Made by a program: the position numbers and the translations under genes
Assembly (NCBI RefSeq): GCF_007860095.1
Contig: NZ_SJPT01000003.1
Coordinates: forward strand, 782,690-846,689
Source: Novipirellula galeiformis
Lineage (GTDB): Bacteria; Planctomycetota; Planctomycetia; Pirellulales; Pirellulaceae
Direction: 5' to 3'
Length of the DNA stretch: 64,000 nucleotides
Notes under the pieces: generated by a model
What the model saw: only the letters and a program-made list of their open reading frames with translations
The model's database searches: none
Told to the model about the DNA's origin: nothing
Shown here: in pieces, positions 18,858 to 27,512 of the stretch
Position numbering within the stretch: the stretch's first letter is position 1
How the letters are laid out: each line of letters opens with the position of its first letter

Positions 18858-18899
18858 AACAGCGTGTGATTCACAGTGAATCACACGCTGTTTTTTTTT
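18858..18899 (+). terminator. Rho-independent terminator after pnp
   Basis: Near-perfect stem aacagcgtgtgattca / tgaatcacacgctgtt on a very short loop, followed by nine T. Confidence 0.95.
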
Positions 18900-19427
18900 C
18901 ATCGTCACCTCGTTTCTAAACGGGTGAAAATGAACCAATTTACCCCGACGACGCCCCCCTCCCCAAGCAAGCACTTTGCTGCCTCTCGGCTCACGCCATC
19001 TACCCGTGCGACCTGGGGCGACCTGGGGCGACCTGCGGAGCTAGTGCGTTTTCATCTTTGATGTAGCTACCGTCGCCAGACGGTGGACCACGCCTGGCGA
19101 GCGCAGCTACTTTTTTGCTACGTCATTTCTCAAATTGCTCTAGACTTCATTCCGCGCCAATTTGCTTAATTGCGCCCTGTCCCAAGAATGGCCTCCGATC
19201 CTGCGGGGACGCCTCCCTGCGTAGCGTTTGCTTTCATGGCGTCGCTTAAACCTAGGCGGCGTTGATTCCCAATTGGCGATGCTTTTGCGCGGCTAGCTGC
19301 ATCCCGATTTCTCTCGGAGCGATCCTTTCCCTGCGCCACCGGCACCACACGGTTGAACGCGCCGGTATGATGGATATCGTAGACGACGTTTTCATTCTCG
19401 CTTTGTTTTTATCCGGCAGGACAGTGG
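18900..19427. other. Intergenic region pnp to PatZ-like gene
   Basis: No gene seen in 528 bases. It contains a 10-bp tandem repeat (acctggggcg, 19011-19036) and copy B of the dispersed element (19041-19144). Confidence 0.6.
19041..19144 (-). repeat. Dispersed MITE-like element, copy B
   Basis: Read on the minus strand it begins tctagagcaatttgagaaat and ends cgcactag. It aligns along its length with 7124-7235 apart from small gaps. It keeps the ccaccgtctggcgacggtag hairpin. Opposite orientation to copy A; it lies between a terminator and the next gene. Confidence 0.75.
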
Positions 19428-22142
19428 ATGCCGATTCGCAATCTTTCGAAGATTTTTACGCCCACGAGCATCGCCATTATCGGTGCCAGCAACCGTGCTG
19501 GGAGCGTCGGCCAACGAGTGCTACAGAATTTAATCGAGGGGCAATTCCAAGGAGAGCTTTACCCGGTCAATGCGAAGCACAGCGAGCTCGCAGGGCACCG
19601 CTGCTTTCCCTCACTGAGCGAACTGCCGTTAGCGACTGGGGCGGTGGTGGATCTCGCCGTGATATGCACCCCGGCGGCGACGGTTGCCGAGGTGGTTCGG
19701 CAATGTGGCGAAGCGGGCATTCTCGGGGTGGTGATCCTGTCAGCGGGGTTTCGTGAAATCGGCCTTGATGGCGAACGAATTGAAGCGGAGATTCGCACTT
19801 CAGCAAAACGCTTCGAAGGCATGCGCATCCTGGGACCTAATTCGCTTGGATTGATGTCACCCTACCACGGGCTGAATGCCAGCTTTGCTGCCGACGGCGT
19901 CACCCCAGGCCGAGTCGCGTTTATTTCTCAGTCGGGTGCGCTCTGTGCATCGGTGCTGGACTGGGCTGCGAAAGAGGGCATCGGATTTTCGCATTTCGTG
20001 TCGGTTGGAAACATGCTTGATATCGGCGTGGCCGATCTGATCGATTACTTCGCTTCCGATCGGTGGACCGATTCGATCATCTTGTATGTGGAATCGATCT
20101 CGCATGCGCGTCAATTCATGTCGGCCGCGCGAGCGTTCACCCGCAGCAAACCGATCATCGTTTATAAGGCGGGTCGTTTTGACGCATCGGAAAAAGCAGC
20201 GGCAACGCACACCGGTGCCATGATCGGATTAGACAATGCCTACGAAGCAGCACTGACGCGTGCCGGAGCGGTGCGGGTATGGGAGCTCGCGGATTTATTT
20301 GATTGTGCCGAACTGCTTGCGGGCCAAGAAGCCCCCGCAGGCCCTCGGCTTGCCATCGTCACCAATGCAGGTGGCCCCGGAGTGATGGCAACCGATGCGT
20401 TGCTGCAGCGAAAAGGGACGCTTGCGGAACTCTCCGACGCAAGCATCCAGAAACTCGATGGCCTACTACCCGAAGCGTGGTCGCATGGAAATCCTATCGA
20501 TGTTTTGAGTGACGCCGACGCCGATCGCTTTGGCGAGGCCGTGGCGATTGCGCTGGCCGACAAAAATGTCGACGGGGTGTTGGTGATTTTGTCGCCACAG
20601 ATCTGGACGCAGCCACTTGAAACCGCGGACGCGGTGATCAAGGCTGCGAATCGATCGCGCAAGCCTGTGCTAACGGCGTGGATGGGAGGCACGCGAGTCC
20701 AAGCGGGGATCGAACATTTTAGCCAAGCGGGCGTGCCTTCTTACGCGACGCCGGAAAAAGCGGTCGCGTCGTTCATGTACTTGGTTCAATACGCGCGAAA
20801 TCGCAGCATGTTGTACGAAACCCCTCGCTCGGTTCCGCTGGGCTTTCGTATCGATCGCGATCGGTTGAGGACGATTTTTCGCGAAAGCGTGACAGTCCAA
20901 AACGGCCATCGGGATGGCAATGAAATACTCTCCGAAAGCGACTCAAAAGCCCTGCTGGAGGCCTATGACATTCCCGTTTGCCCCACCGTGGTGGCGGGTA
21001 CCAAAGAAGCAGCGATGGAGATCGCCCAACTCATCGGCTATCCCGTTGTCATGAAAATCTGTTCGCCCTCGATCGTGCACAAAAGCGATGTTGGGGGCGT
21101 GGCCTTGAATTTGATTGATCGCGATTCCGTCGCTCGCGCCTTTGATTCGATCGTAGCAAAAGCAAAACAAAAACGCCCTGACGCGGTGATCGACGGAGTG
21201 ACGGTCCAACCGATGACCGTCGCCCCCTGGGGACGAGAACTTTTTGTGGGCGCGAAGCGTGGTCCGGTATTTGGCTCGGTATTAATGGTAGGACTCGGAG
21301 GCACCGCCACCGAATTGCTATGGGACCGCACCTTTGAGTTGCCGCCACTGAGCGAACGCTTGGCTCGCCGGATGCTAGAGTCCTTGCGTGCTTGGCCATT
21401 GCTGGGTGCCTATCGCGGAAGAGATCCGGTCGATCTCGATCAATTGGTCGAAGTGTTAATGCGGATTAGCTATCTGGTGGCTGATGCCCCCGAGATCTTG
21501 GAACTCGATATCAATCCACTGCTTGCTACTCCGACCGAGGTGGTCGCCCTCGATGCACGAATTGTCTTGCAACGCGCTGCGGTTCTGAATCCGCCAGCCC
21601 CCTATTCGCACCTGGCGATTTGTCCTTACCCGACTCAATTCACGCACGAATCGCAACTCGGTGACGGCACGCCTGTGCTGATGCGAGTGATTCAGCCTGA
21701 GGATGAGCCGATGTGGTGTGAATTGATCTCGGGATGCTCGATGGAATCGATTCAAATGCGCTTCCGCTATATGTTCCGAAACACCACTCACGAGATGGCT
21801 TCACGATTCTGCTTCAATGACTATGACCGAGAGATTGCGATCGTGGCGGAGGTCAACGAAAATGGACGCAAGGCTATCGCGGGAGTAGGTCGCTTGGTTG
21901 CCGACGTCGATCATCAGGAGGTCGAGTTTGCCGTTTTGGTCGGCGACGCTTGGCAAGGCCGCGGGCTCGGTTCCGAACTGATGGATTACTGCTTGAAGAT
22001 TAGCGAGCAGTGGCGGGTTCAAAAAATCGTTGCCGAGATCGCACCTCAAAACCGACGGATGCTTGAGATGTTTTCGCATCGCGGGTTCACGCTCAACCGA
22101 TCCATTGCCGCAGATGTCGTGGTCGCTACGAAAAGGTTGTGA
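19428..22142 (+). CDS. PatZ/Pka-like fusion: ADP-forming acyl-CoA ligase domains plus GNAT acetyltransferase
   Basis: A 904-residue homologue of the protein lysine acetyltransferase PatZ (YfiQ/Pka; E. coli protein about 886 residues). Order: CoA-binding Rossmann domain (about 1-135), succinyl-CoA-ligase-like domain (150-460) with the active-site-type histidine in THTGAM (His261), ATP-grasp domain (about 495-710), and GNAT domain (about 745-904) with the acetyl-CoA loop QGRGLGSEL. In PatZ the ligase part is catalytically dead and senses acetyl-CoA. Here the histidine loop is kept, so ADP-forming acyl-CoA synthetase activity is not excluded. It converges with a deacylase gene 20 bases downstream, which favours a role in reversible protein acetylation. 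Confidence 0.88.
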   Translation: MPIRNLSKIFTPTSIAIIGASNRAGSVGQRVLQNLIEGQFQGELYPVNAKHSELAGHRCFPSLSELPLATGAVVDLAVICTPAATVAEVVRQCGEAGILGVVILSAGFREIGLDGERIEAEIRTSAKRFEGMRILGPNSLGLMSPYHGLNASFAADGVTPGRVAFISQSGALCASVLDWAAKEGIGFSHFVSVGNMLDIGVADLIDYFASDRWTDSIILYVESISHARQFMSAARAFTRSKPIIVYKAGRFDASEKAAATHTGAMIGLDNAYEAALTRAGAVRVWELADLFDCAELLAGQEAPAGPRLAIVTNAGGPGVMATDALLQRKGTLAELSDASIQKLDGLLPEAWSHGNPIDVLSDADADRFGEAVAIALADKNVDGVLVILSPQIWTQPLETADAVIKAANRSRKPVLTAWMGGTRVQAGIEHFSQAGVPSYATPEKAVASFMYLVQYARNRSMLYETPRSVPLGFRIDRDRLRTIFRESVTVQNGHRDGNEILSESDSKALLEAYDIPVCPTVVAGTKEAAMEIAQLIGYPVVMKICSPSIVHKSDVGGVALNLIDRDSVARAFDSIVAKAKQKRPDAVIDGVTVQPMTVAPWGRELFVGAKRGPVFGSVLMVGLGGTATELLWDRTFELPPLSERLARRMLESLRAWPLLGAYRGRDPVDLDQLVEVLMRISYLVADAPEILELDINPLLATPTEVVALDARIVLQRAAVLNPPAPYSHLAICPYPTQFTHESQLGDGTPVLMRVIQPEDEPMWCELISGCSMESIQMRFRYMFRNTTHEMASRFCFNDYDREIAIVAEVNENGRKAIAGVGRLVADVDHQEVEFAVLVGDAWQGRGLGSELMDYCLKISEQWRVQKIVAEIAPQNRRMLEMFSHRGFTLNRSIAADVVVATKRL

Positions 22143-22162
22143 ACGGCAGCATCGCCGGATCG

Positions 22163-23098
22163 TTAGCCCTCTTCCATTAGCGTTTCCAAGTGGTTGCCGA
22201 CACACTCGGCTAATGCATCGGGGTTATACCCTCCTTCGAGCACACTCACGATGCGGCCTTCGGCGTATTGTCTTGCAACCTTGATGATTTCGCGAGTGAT
22301 CGCGGTAAAGTCTTCGCAGTTCAGCCCGAGCGAACCAACGGGATCAAGGCGATGGCTGTCGAAGCCTGCGCTAATAAGGATCAATTGCGGAGACATTCGT
22401 TTCGCAAGCTGGGACATCGCCGCACTGAACCGTTCGATTTGGACCTCCGGCGAAGTGCCTAGTGATATCGGCACGTTCACGGTGGTGCCCACTGCGGCGC
22501 CCGAGCCGGTTTCATCTGCTGATCCCGTATGCGGAAAGAGGGGGGCTCGATGCATCGAGAGAAAGCCGACTCGGGGATCGTCGTAGAAGATCGCCTGCGT
22601 CCCATTGCCATGGTGCACATCAAAGTCAACGATCATCACGCGATCGAGCCCCAGTACTTGAGTGGCGACACGAGCCCCGACGGCGACATTGTTAAACAAA
22701 CAAAATCCCATCGCTTGATCCTGGCTGGCGTGATGGCCGGGGGGGCGCACCAGACAAAAGGCGTTGACGTCATCGCCGGCAACGACTCGCCGCACCGCAT
22801 CGGCCACCGCCCCGGCGGCCATCGCGGCAACATCGTAGGAACGCTGGCAAAGCACCGTGTCGGAATCAATTTCGCCTCCCCCACGATTGGCGACGCTACG
22901 GATATTTTCGATGTGCTTGGCGGTATGCACGAGGCTGAGTTGCTCGATCGACGCCGGTTCCCAGCGAGGGCGTTGGCACAGCGCATCGAGGGAAAGGAAG
23001 CTCAAACGCCGCATCACCGCCGCTAATCGCAGGGCGCTCTCGGGATGCGAGCCGGTATCATGCTCTTGAAAGATATAGTCGTAATAAAGCAATGTCAT
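22163..23098 (-). CDS. Class I histone deacetylase-family deacylase (AcuC/HDAC-like)
   Basis: A 311-residue zinc-dependent amidohydrolase of the arginase/deacetylase fold. All active-site elements are visible: RPPGHHA (charge-relay histidines), GFCLFNNVAV, the metal ligands in DFDVHHGNGTQ, ISAGFDSH with the ligand Asp, and GGYN near the C-terminus. Likely substrates are acetyl-lysine proteins, acetylpolyamines or other acetylamides. Bacillus AcuC deacetylates acetyl-CoA synthetase, and the tail-to-tail PatZ-like neighbour makes the same kind of job plausible. The ATG at 23098 gives full family length. Confidence 0.93.
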   Translation of the reverse strand: MTLLYYDYIFQEHDTGSHPESALRLAAVMRRLSFLSLDALCQRPRWEPASIEQLSLVHTAKHIENIRSVANRGGGEIDSDTVLCQRSYDVAAMAAGAVADAVRRVVAGDDVNAFCLVRPPGHHASQDQAMGFCLFNNVAVGARVATQVLGLDRVMIVDFDVHHGNGTQAIFYDDPRVGFLSMHRAPLFPHTGSADETGSGAAVGTTVNVPISLGTSPEVQIERFSAAMSQLAKRMSPQLILISAGFDSHRLDPVGSLGLNCEDFTAITREIIKVARQYAEGRIVSVLEGGYNPDALAECVGNHLETLMEEG

Positions 23099-23695
23099 GG
23101 GACGCAGATTCCTTGGGCATTCCTGTTGGGGACCTAGATTCTTTGGATTGTCACTTGGCTAATCTGCCTGTGGCGAGTACACTTCGCACTGAAACCTCTC
23201 TATTTTGCAAAATTTATAGCGGTTCATGGCCGAGAATAAGCGAGTAACGTTGATTTTCCCAATGAGAATGTCTCATTTTGAACAAGAAACGTTTTTCGGC
23301 CAAACGGGATTTCTGATTGCAGAGTTGGACCCTCTTGCTACCCCGTTGAAATGGTGTCGGCACATTCGTCGCACTTCATTGCTGCCAACTATCGGTTGTG
23401 TTAACCGCTCTGGAAAGCTGCCGGCGTCGACGATTTGACGCTCCGGATTCTGTGACTTTCTTGTTTGTCCAGAGTTACCGCCTTCACAAGCGGTTAGATG
23501 ATTTCACCGACGGCGACCAAGCAACCAAGTTTGGTTCGAGTTGGCGGAGTCTCACACAATCATTGTTCCATCCCCCCTCAGAGATGAACGCGTTTGCATT
23601 GATGCATCGCATTTGTCACGCCTTTTCCGCAATCCGTGGGTGGGCAACTAGGCTTCGGTGGATCTTAAAAAACAACCTTCCTAAGGACCCCTTTT
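23099..23695 (+). other. Long leader region before the DEAD-box helicase gene
   Basis: 597 bases between divergent genes with no convincing coding sequence; small frames at 23226-23438 and 23398-23709 lack recognisable features. Long 5' untranslated leaders are common in cold-induced helicase mRNAs elsewhere. Whether this is one cannot be told by eye. Confidence 0.45.
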
Positions 23696-24994
23696 TTGAA
23701 GACATTTGACGAACTCGATTTGATTGCCCCCCTGAAACGTGCGATTTCGGACGAGAACTACACGACCCCCACTCCCATCCAAGCTCAAACCATTCCCGCT
23801 GCCCTCCAGGGGCGCGATGTGCTTGGGTGTGCCCAGACGGGAACGGGAAAAACCGCTGCCTTTGCACTGCCGATCTTAAATCTGATTGGCGCCGAGCATC
23901 GCAAAGCGGCTCCCAATCGACCGCAGGTCCTTGTCCTTGCCCCCACTCGTGAGCTTGCGATCCAGATTGGGGAGAGCTTTGCCACCTATGGCAAGCATTT
24001 ACGTCTGCGTCACGTCCTGGTTTATGGCGGTGTCAGCCAAGGCAACCAAGTGCGTGCTTTGAACCGCGGTGCCCATATCTTGGTTGCCACTCCAGGGCGT
24101 TTAATCGACCTGATGGACCAAGGGCACATCGACCTGCGACAGCTAGAAATGTTCGTCTTGGACGAAGCCGACCGCATGCTCGACATGGGCTTTTTACCCG
24201 CACTTCGCCGCATCATTAGCGAACTGCCTCAACGGCGACAATCGCTGTTCTTCTCAGCGACCATGCCGCCCAAAATCACCGACCTTTCACAGAGCCTGCT
24301 GCGGGATCCCGTGACGGTGAACGTGACGCCAAAGTCCACCAGTGTGGAACGGATCGAGCAACAGTTGTATTTCGTCGAAAAAGGCGGAAAGCAGAAGTTG
24401 TTGGAAAAAATCATTGGGGGCGAGAGTGCCAGTCGTGCGATTGTCTTCACTCGCACCAAGCGTGGCGCAAACGTGTTGGCCGAGAAACTCGATAACAACG
24501 GCATCCGAGCCGTCGCGATTCACGGCAACAAATCACAAAGTGCACGCCAACGAGCCCTCGAAGCGTTCCGACGCAATAAGGTGCAAGTGCTTGTCGCTAC
24601 TGACGTTGCGGCTCGCGGCATCGACATTGATGGCGTCACCCATGTGGTGAATTACGACATTCCCAACGAGCCTGAGAGCTACGTGCATCGCATCGGTCGC
24701 ACCGGTCGAGCGGGTGCCGAAGGGATCGCAATTTCGTTCTGTAGTGACGCCGAGCGGGGCGAACTCCGAGAAATCGAAAAATTTATCGGGATGAAATTGC
24801 CGCTGGCGCCGGACCAACCTCCGCAACAGCCACGTGATCCCAATGCCCCGAAGAACCCGCAATCCAAGGGTGCACGGCGCTCCCCCTATCGTGGCGGCGG
24901 TCGCGGCAAAGGCGGGAATTACGGTGCCTCGGGCGAGCAAAGTAACGCAGGACGTCGCCCCCGACGCAAGCAACGCGCCAAGCAAATCAACTAA
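23696..24994 (+). CDS. DEAD-box ATP-dependent RNA helicase (RhlE/DeaD type)
   Basis: A 432-residue RNA helicase. The order of motifs is complete: Q motif (FDELDL..TTPTPIQAQTIP), Walker A AQTGTGKT, PTRELAIQ, TPGRLIDL, VLDEADRMLDMGF, FSATMP, and in the second RecA domain VFTRTKRGA, VATDVAARGIDI and YVHRIGRTGRAG. A Gly/Arg/Lys-rich basic tail follows from about residue 385. The start is TTG at 23696 after an AAGGAC ribosome site. Two further genes typical of cold or RNA stress follow on the same strand, ending in CspA. Confidence 0.95.
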   Translation: MKTFDELDLIAPLKRAISDENYTTPTPIQAQTIPAALQGRDVLGCAQTGTGKTAAFALPILNLIGAEHRKAAPNRPQVLVLAPTRELAIQIGESFATYGKHLRLRHVLVYGGVSQGNQVRALNRGAHILVATPGRLIDLMDQGHIDLRQLEMFVLDEADRMLDMGFLPALRRIISELPQRRQSLFFSATMPPKITDLSQSLLRDPVTVNVTPKSTSVERIEQQLYFVEKGGKQKLLEKIIGGESASRAIVFTRTKRGANVLAEKLDNNGIRAVAIHGNKSQSARQRALEAFRRNKVQVLVATDVAARGIDIDGVTHVVNYDIPNEPESYVHRIGRTGRAGAEGIAISFCSDAERGELREIEKFIGMKLPLAPDQPPQQPRDPNAPKNPQSKGARRSPYRGGGRGKGGNYGASGEQSNAGRRPRRKQRAKQIN

Positions 24995-25110
24995 GTTCGC
25001 CGGGTAAGCCGGTCGCCTTGTTGGCGAAATACACGGCAAAACAGGCTAATTCGCCTTCGGCACACGCTGCCGAAGCTGGACGAGAAAACGATCCTTTAGG
25101 GAGAGAGACT

Positions 25111-25284
25111 ATCGCAAAAAATCAAAATACATTCGCTAAACGACAACGCGAAATGGAAAAGAAGTACAAGGCTCAGGAAAAGCTGAACCGACGTGCCCAA
25201 CGTAAACTTGACCAGGAAAACGGTGTCGTCCCCGTCGTTGTTGAAGACGAAGATTCCCAGGAAGATTCCGATATCGACATTTAA
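25111..25284 (+). CDS. Small charged coiled-coil protein, possible ATC start
   Basis: A short protein of unknown function. The sequence AKNQNTFAKRQREMEKKYKAQ begins a strongly basic helix, followed by an acidic tail (EDEDSQEDSDIDI). A strong ribosome site AGGGAGAG (25098-25105) lies just upstream of ATC at 25111, the position at which the helix-forming sequence starts. No ATG, GTG or TTG is near: the frame's upstream TTG (25018) would add 31 low-complexity residues and place that ribosome site inside the gene, and the first ATG (25156) removes the N-terminal third of the helix. ATC initiation is therefore proposed but unproven. It sits between the helicase and cold-shock genes. Confidence 0.55.
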   Translation: MAKNQNTFAKRQREMEKKYKAQEKLNRRAQRKLDQENGVVPVVVEDEDSQEDSDIDI

Positions 25285-25307
25285 TGGCAGCATCAGACGA
25301 ATAGATT

Positions 25308-25316
25308 TGATATAAT
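25308..25316 (+). promoter_or_regulatory. Extended -10 promoter of the cold-shock gene
   Basis: TGATATAAT matches the extended -10 consensus exactly; no good -35 box lies at the right distance. Transcription from about 25323 would give a leader of about 129 nt before the CspA start, like the long leaders of cold-shock mRNAs. Confidence 0.55.
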
Positions 25317-25451
25317 CGACCCCGCCCAGGGATGGTAATTTACCTACTCGGATGGAGTCACTAAAGTAGACCCCGGTGCAGTTCAATTCGCGAGAACGTT
25401 TCCTGTGATTGAGAACGGCACAATTGTTTTGAGAGTATTGGAAGAGAAGAG

Positions 25452-25655
25452 ATGGCAGAAGGCAAAATCAAGCGAGTTACTGATAAGGGGTTTGGTTTCA
25501 TTGAAACAGATTCCGGTAGCGACATGTTCTTTCACAGTTCGGCTTTGGAAGGCGTCAACTACGACGACCTTCGTGAAGGTCAACTCGTTTCGTACAACGT
25601 TGGAAGCGGACCGAAAGGCCCTCGCGCTGAAAATGTTCAACTACTTGAAGACTAG
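25452..25655 (+). CDS. Cold-shock domain protein (CspA family)
   Basis: A 67-residue single OB-fold nucleic-acid-binding protein. The RNP1-like KGFGFIET and RNP2-like DMFFHSSAL motifs are clear, and the length is normal. It is expected to bind single-stranded RNA or DNA and melt RNA structure. It has its own extended -10 promoter and a terminator, so it is monocistronic. The DEAD-box helicase two genes upstream is a likely functional partner in RNA remodelling. Confidence 0.96.
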   Translation: MAEGKIKRVTDKGFGFIETDSGSDMFFHSSALEGVNYDDLREGQLVSYNVGSGPKGPRAENVQLLED

Positions 25656-25684
25656 TTGATCGCTTCAGTCGATTGTTAAAATAG

Positions 25685-25719
25685 GCACCGAGAGCTGCAA
25701 AGCTCTCAGTGCTTTTTTT
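25685..25719 (+). terminator. Terminator after the cold-shock gene
   Basis: Stem gcaccgagagct / agctctcagtgc with one mismatch and a gcaa tetraloop, followed by seven T. Confidence 0.93.
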
Positions 25720-25766
25720 ATGCGCCGATCCGTAGCTTCTCATCGTGCACACCCTGCCCGCACGGA

Positions 25767-27356
25767 TCAGATCCAGCTCAACAACTTGACCAACAAAGGC
25801 CCCAACAGGGTGATCAGCACCAAGGCAACCGGATAGGCTGCGACGTAACTCGTCACCGGTTGACTCGATTCGGTAGCACCGGTCAAAACCGCCAACCCCG
25901 GTGTCGATGTCATTCCGCCGCAAGTCGCACCAAGCGTTTGCAAGAACGATAAACGAAAGACGAATTTTGCCAAACCGAAGCCAGCCAGCAGCGGCATGCC
26001 GACAATCGCCGTCGCCGCAATGACGAGCGTCGCCCCATGTTCGGCCAATACGGGGCCCACGTTCTCGCCAGCTTTAATTCCGGCGTCAGCCAAGAACAAT
26101 GCCAATCCCCCTTCGGTCATCAAGAGCATCGCCGCCGCTGGGAACGCACCTCGCACGGGACCGATTTTCCGAAAGTGTCCCAGCAACAGCCCAACGATCA
26201 GCGGTCCTCCGGCGATTCCAAGTGAAATCGATACCCCCGACAGATCCAAAGTGGCGTTTCCGATAAAGATCCCCGCGACGATCCCAAGAACGACCGACAA
26301 CAGGTCTGTTTCATTCAAGGTACGAGGCCGGTGTCCGACGATCGATGCGATGCGGGAAAGGTTGGCGGACTCGCCGACCAACGTTAACCGATCACCGAAT
26401 AAAATTCGGGTTTGCGAGGAAGGGACAAACTCGATTTCGTAACGGCGGATTCTGGCGACCGTGACCCCGTAGCGTGAGCGAAGTTTCAACGACTTGAGCG
26501 TATGCCCATAGATCTCCGGCGAGGTGACGACCACTGTTTTACGTTCACGATCGGCATCGAGAACGGCGTCTTCTCCTTCATGCAAAACACCGAGCGTTTC
26601 AGCGACGCGAGCGACCTCGGAGTACTCACCAAGCAACATCACGCGATCACCGATGGCGAATCCATAGTCCGGTGGCGTCGGTGTCCATCTCGAGTCGACT
26701 AAGACCCGCGAAATTTGGCAGCGAGAATCGGATAGCACCTCGACTTGACTTGGTCGTTTTCCCACGATTCCGGGATTGACGACCTCCACCAATCGCCGCT
26801 GGATTGACGTCCCCTGCCGCGCATCGGAATCGCTGCCCGCCGCCGCCGGGGCAATCGATTCCGGCGAGTTCCATTTGAATGCGAGCTGCACAAACAAGAC
26901 GACTGCAATGATCCCAACGGGATAAGCGACCCCGAATCCGACCGCGACCGCGGCGGGATCCTCCACCGATTCGCTGATCGCTCCAAGCGCCGGAGTGCTG
27001 GTCATCGCCCCGGCCATCAAACCGCCTGCCAAGTCCCCGGGCAGGTCCAAAAGCTTGGCACAGCCCCAGGTGACTGCAACCCCGGTCACCACAATCATGG
27101 CACCGAGAGAGGCCATCACCTTGCCATGTGATGCCAATCCACGAAAAAAGGTCGGTCCCGCAGCGATGCCGACGCAGTACACAAAGAGGGCCAATCCGAG
27201 CGTTCCGAACCCATCGGGAATCGTCCAGCCCAAGTGGCCCGCGAGCAAAGCCACGAACAGAATCGCCGAAGTACCGAACGAAATCCCGAGCAGCGACAGT
27301 CGGCCGATCGCCAACCCCATCGCAATGATGCAAAGTAGTACAACGAGCGGAGTCAT
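25767..27356 (-). CDS. Putative transporter of the AspT/YidE (AAEx) family with TrkA-C domains
   Basis: A 529-residue polytopic inner-membrane protein. Two five-helix blocks (about 1-165 and 365-529) each carry the duplicated motif GAMTSTPALGAI / GGMTSTPGLAVL typical of aspartate:alanine exchanger-like transporters. Between them lie two cytoplasmic TrkA-C/RCK-type domains (about 185-350), which in related proteins bind ligands and gate transport. The substrate is unknown, although the sdaA gene upstream on the same strand hints at an amino acid. The ATG at 27356 has GGAAGG at proper spacing and is preferred over the TTG at 27383. Confidence 0.88.
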   Translation of the reverse strand: MTPLVVLLCIIAMGLAIGRLSLLGISFGTSAILFVALLAGHLGWTIPDGFGTLGLALFVYCVGIAAGPTFFRGLASHGKVMASLGAMIVVTGVAVTWGCAKLLDLPGDLAGGLMAGAMTSTPALGAISESVEDPAAVAVGFGVAYPVGIIAVVLFVQLAFKWNSPESIAPAAAGSDSDARQGTSIQRRLVEVVNPGIVGKRPSQVEVLSDSRCQISRVLVDSRWTPTPPDYGFAIGDRVMLLGEYSEVARVAETLGVLHEGEDAVLDADRERKTVVVTSPEIYGHTLKSLKLRSRYGVTVARIRRYEIEFVPSSQTRILFGDRLTLVGESANLSRIASIVGHRPRTLNETDLLSVVLGIVAGIFIGNATLDLSGVSISLGIAGGPLIVGLLLGHFRKIGPVRGAFPAAAMLLMTEGGLALFLADAGIKAGENVGPVLAEHGATLVIAATAIVGMPLLAGFGLAKFVFRLSFLQTLGATCGGMTSTPGLAVLTGATESSQPVTSYVAAYPVALVLITLLGPLLVKLLSWI

Positions 27357-27448
27357 CCGGGGTGCCTTCCTAGCTGAATACAAAAGGTAAATCAGCGAGT
27401 GTTTCTAGCGGATTCGTCCACTCGTTACGAGTGTGTTTTGACTTGGGG

Positions 27449-27466
27449 ATCGGTCGCACGACCGAT
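27449..27466. promoter_or_regulatory. Inverted repeat upstream of the AspT-like gene
   Basis: Perfect 8-bp arms atcggtcg / cgaccgat separated by two bases, about 93 bases before the transporter start and within the sdaA-transporter gap. It is a candidate operator or small hairpin. Confidence 0.35.
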
Positions 27467-27512
27467 GTAGGTCATTTACGGGCAACATGCAGGACTTTGA
27501 GAAGACAGCTCA

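Noticed and set aside
23226..23709. Two small frames in the leader of the helicase gene
   Set aside because: No ribosome site or recognisable sequence; the second overlaps the helicase start.
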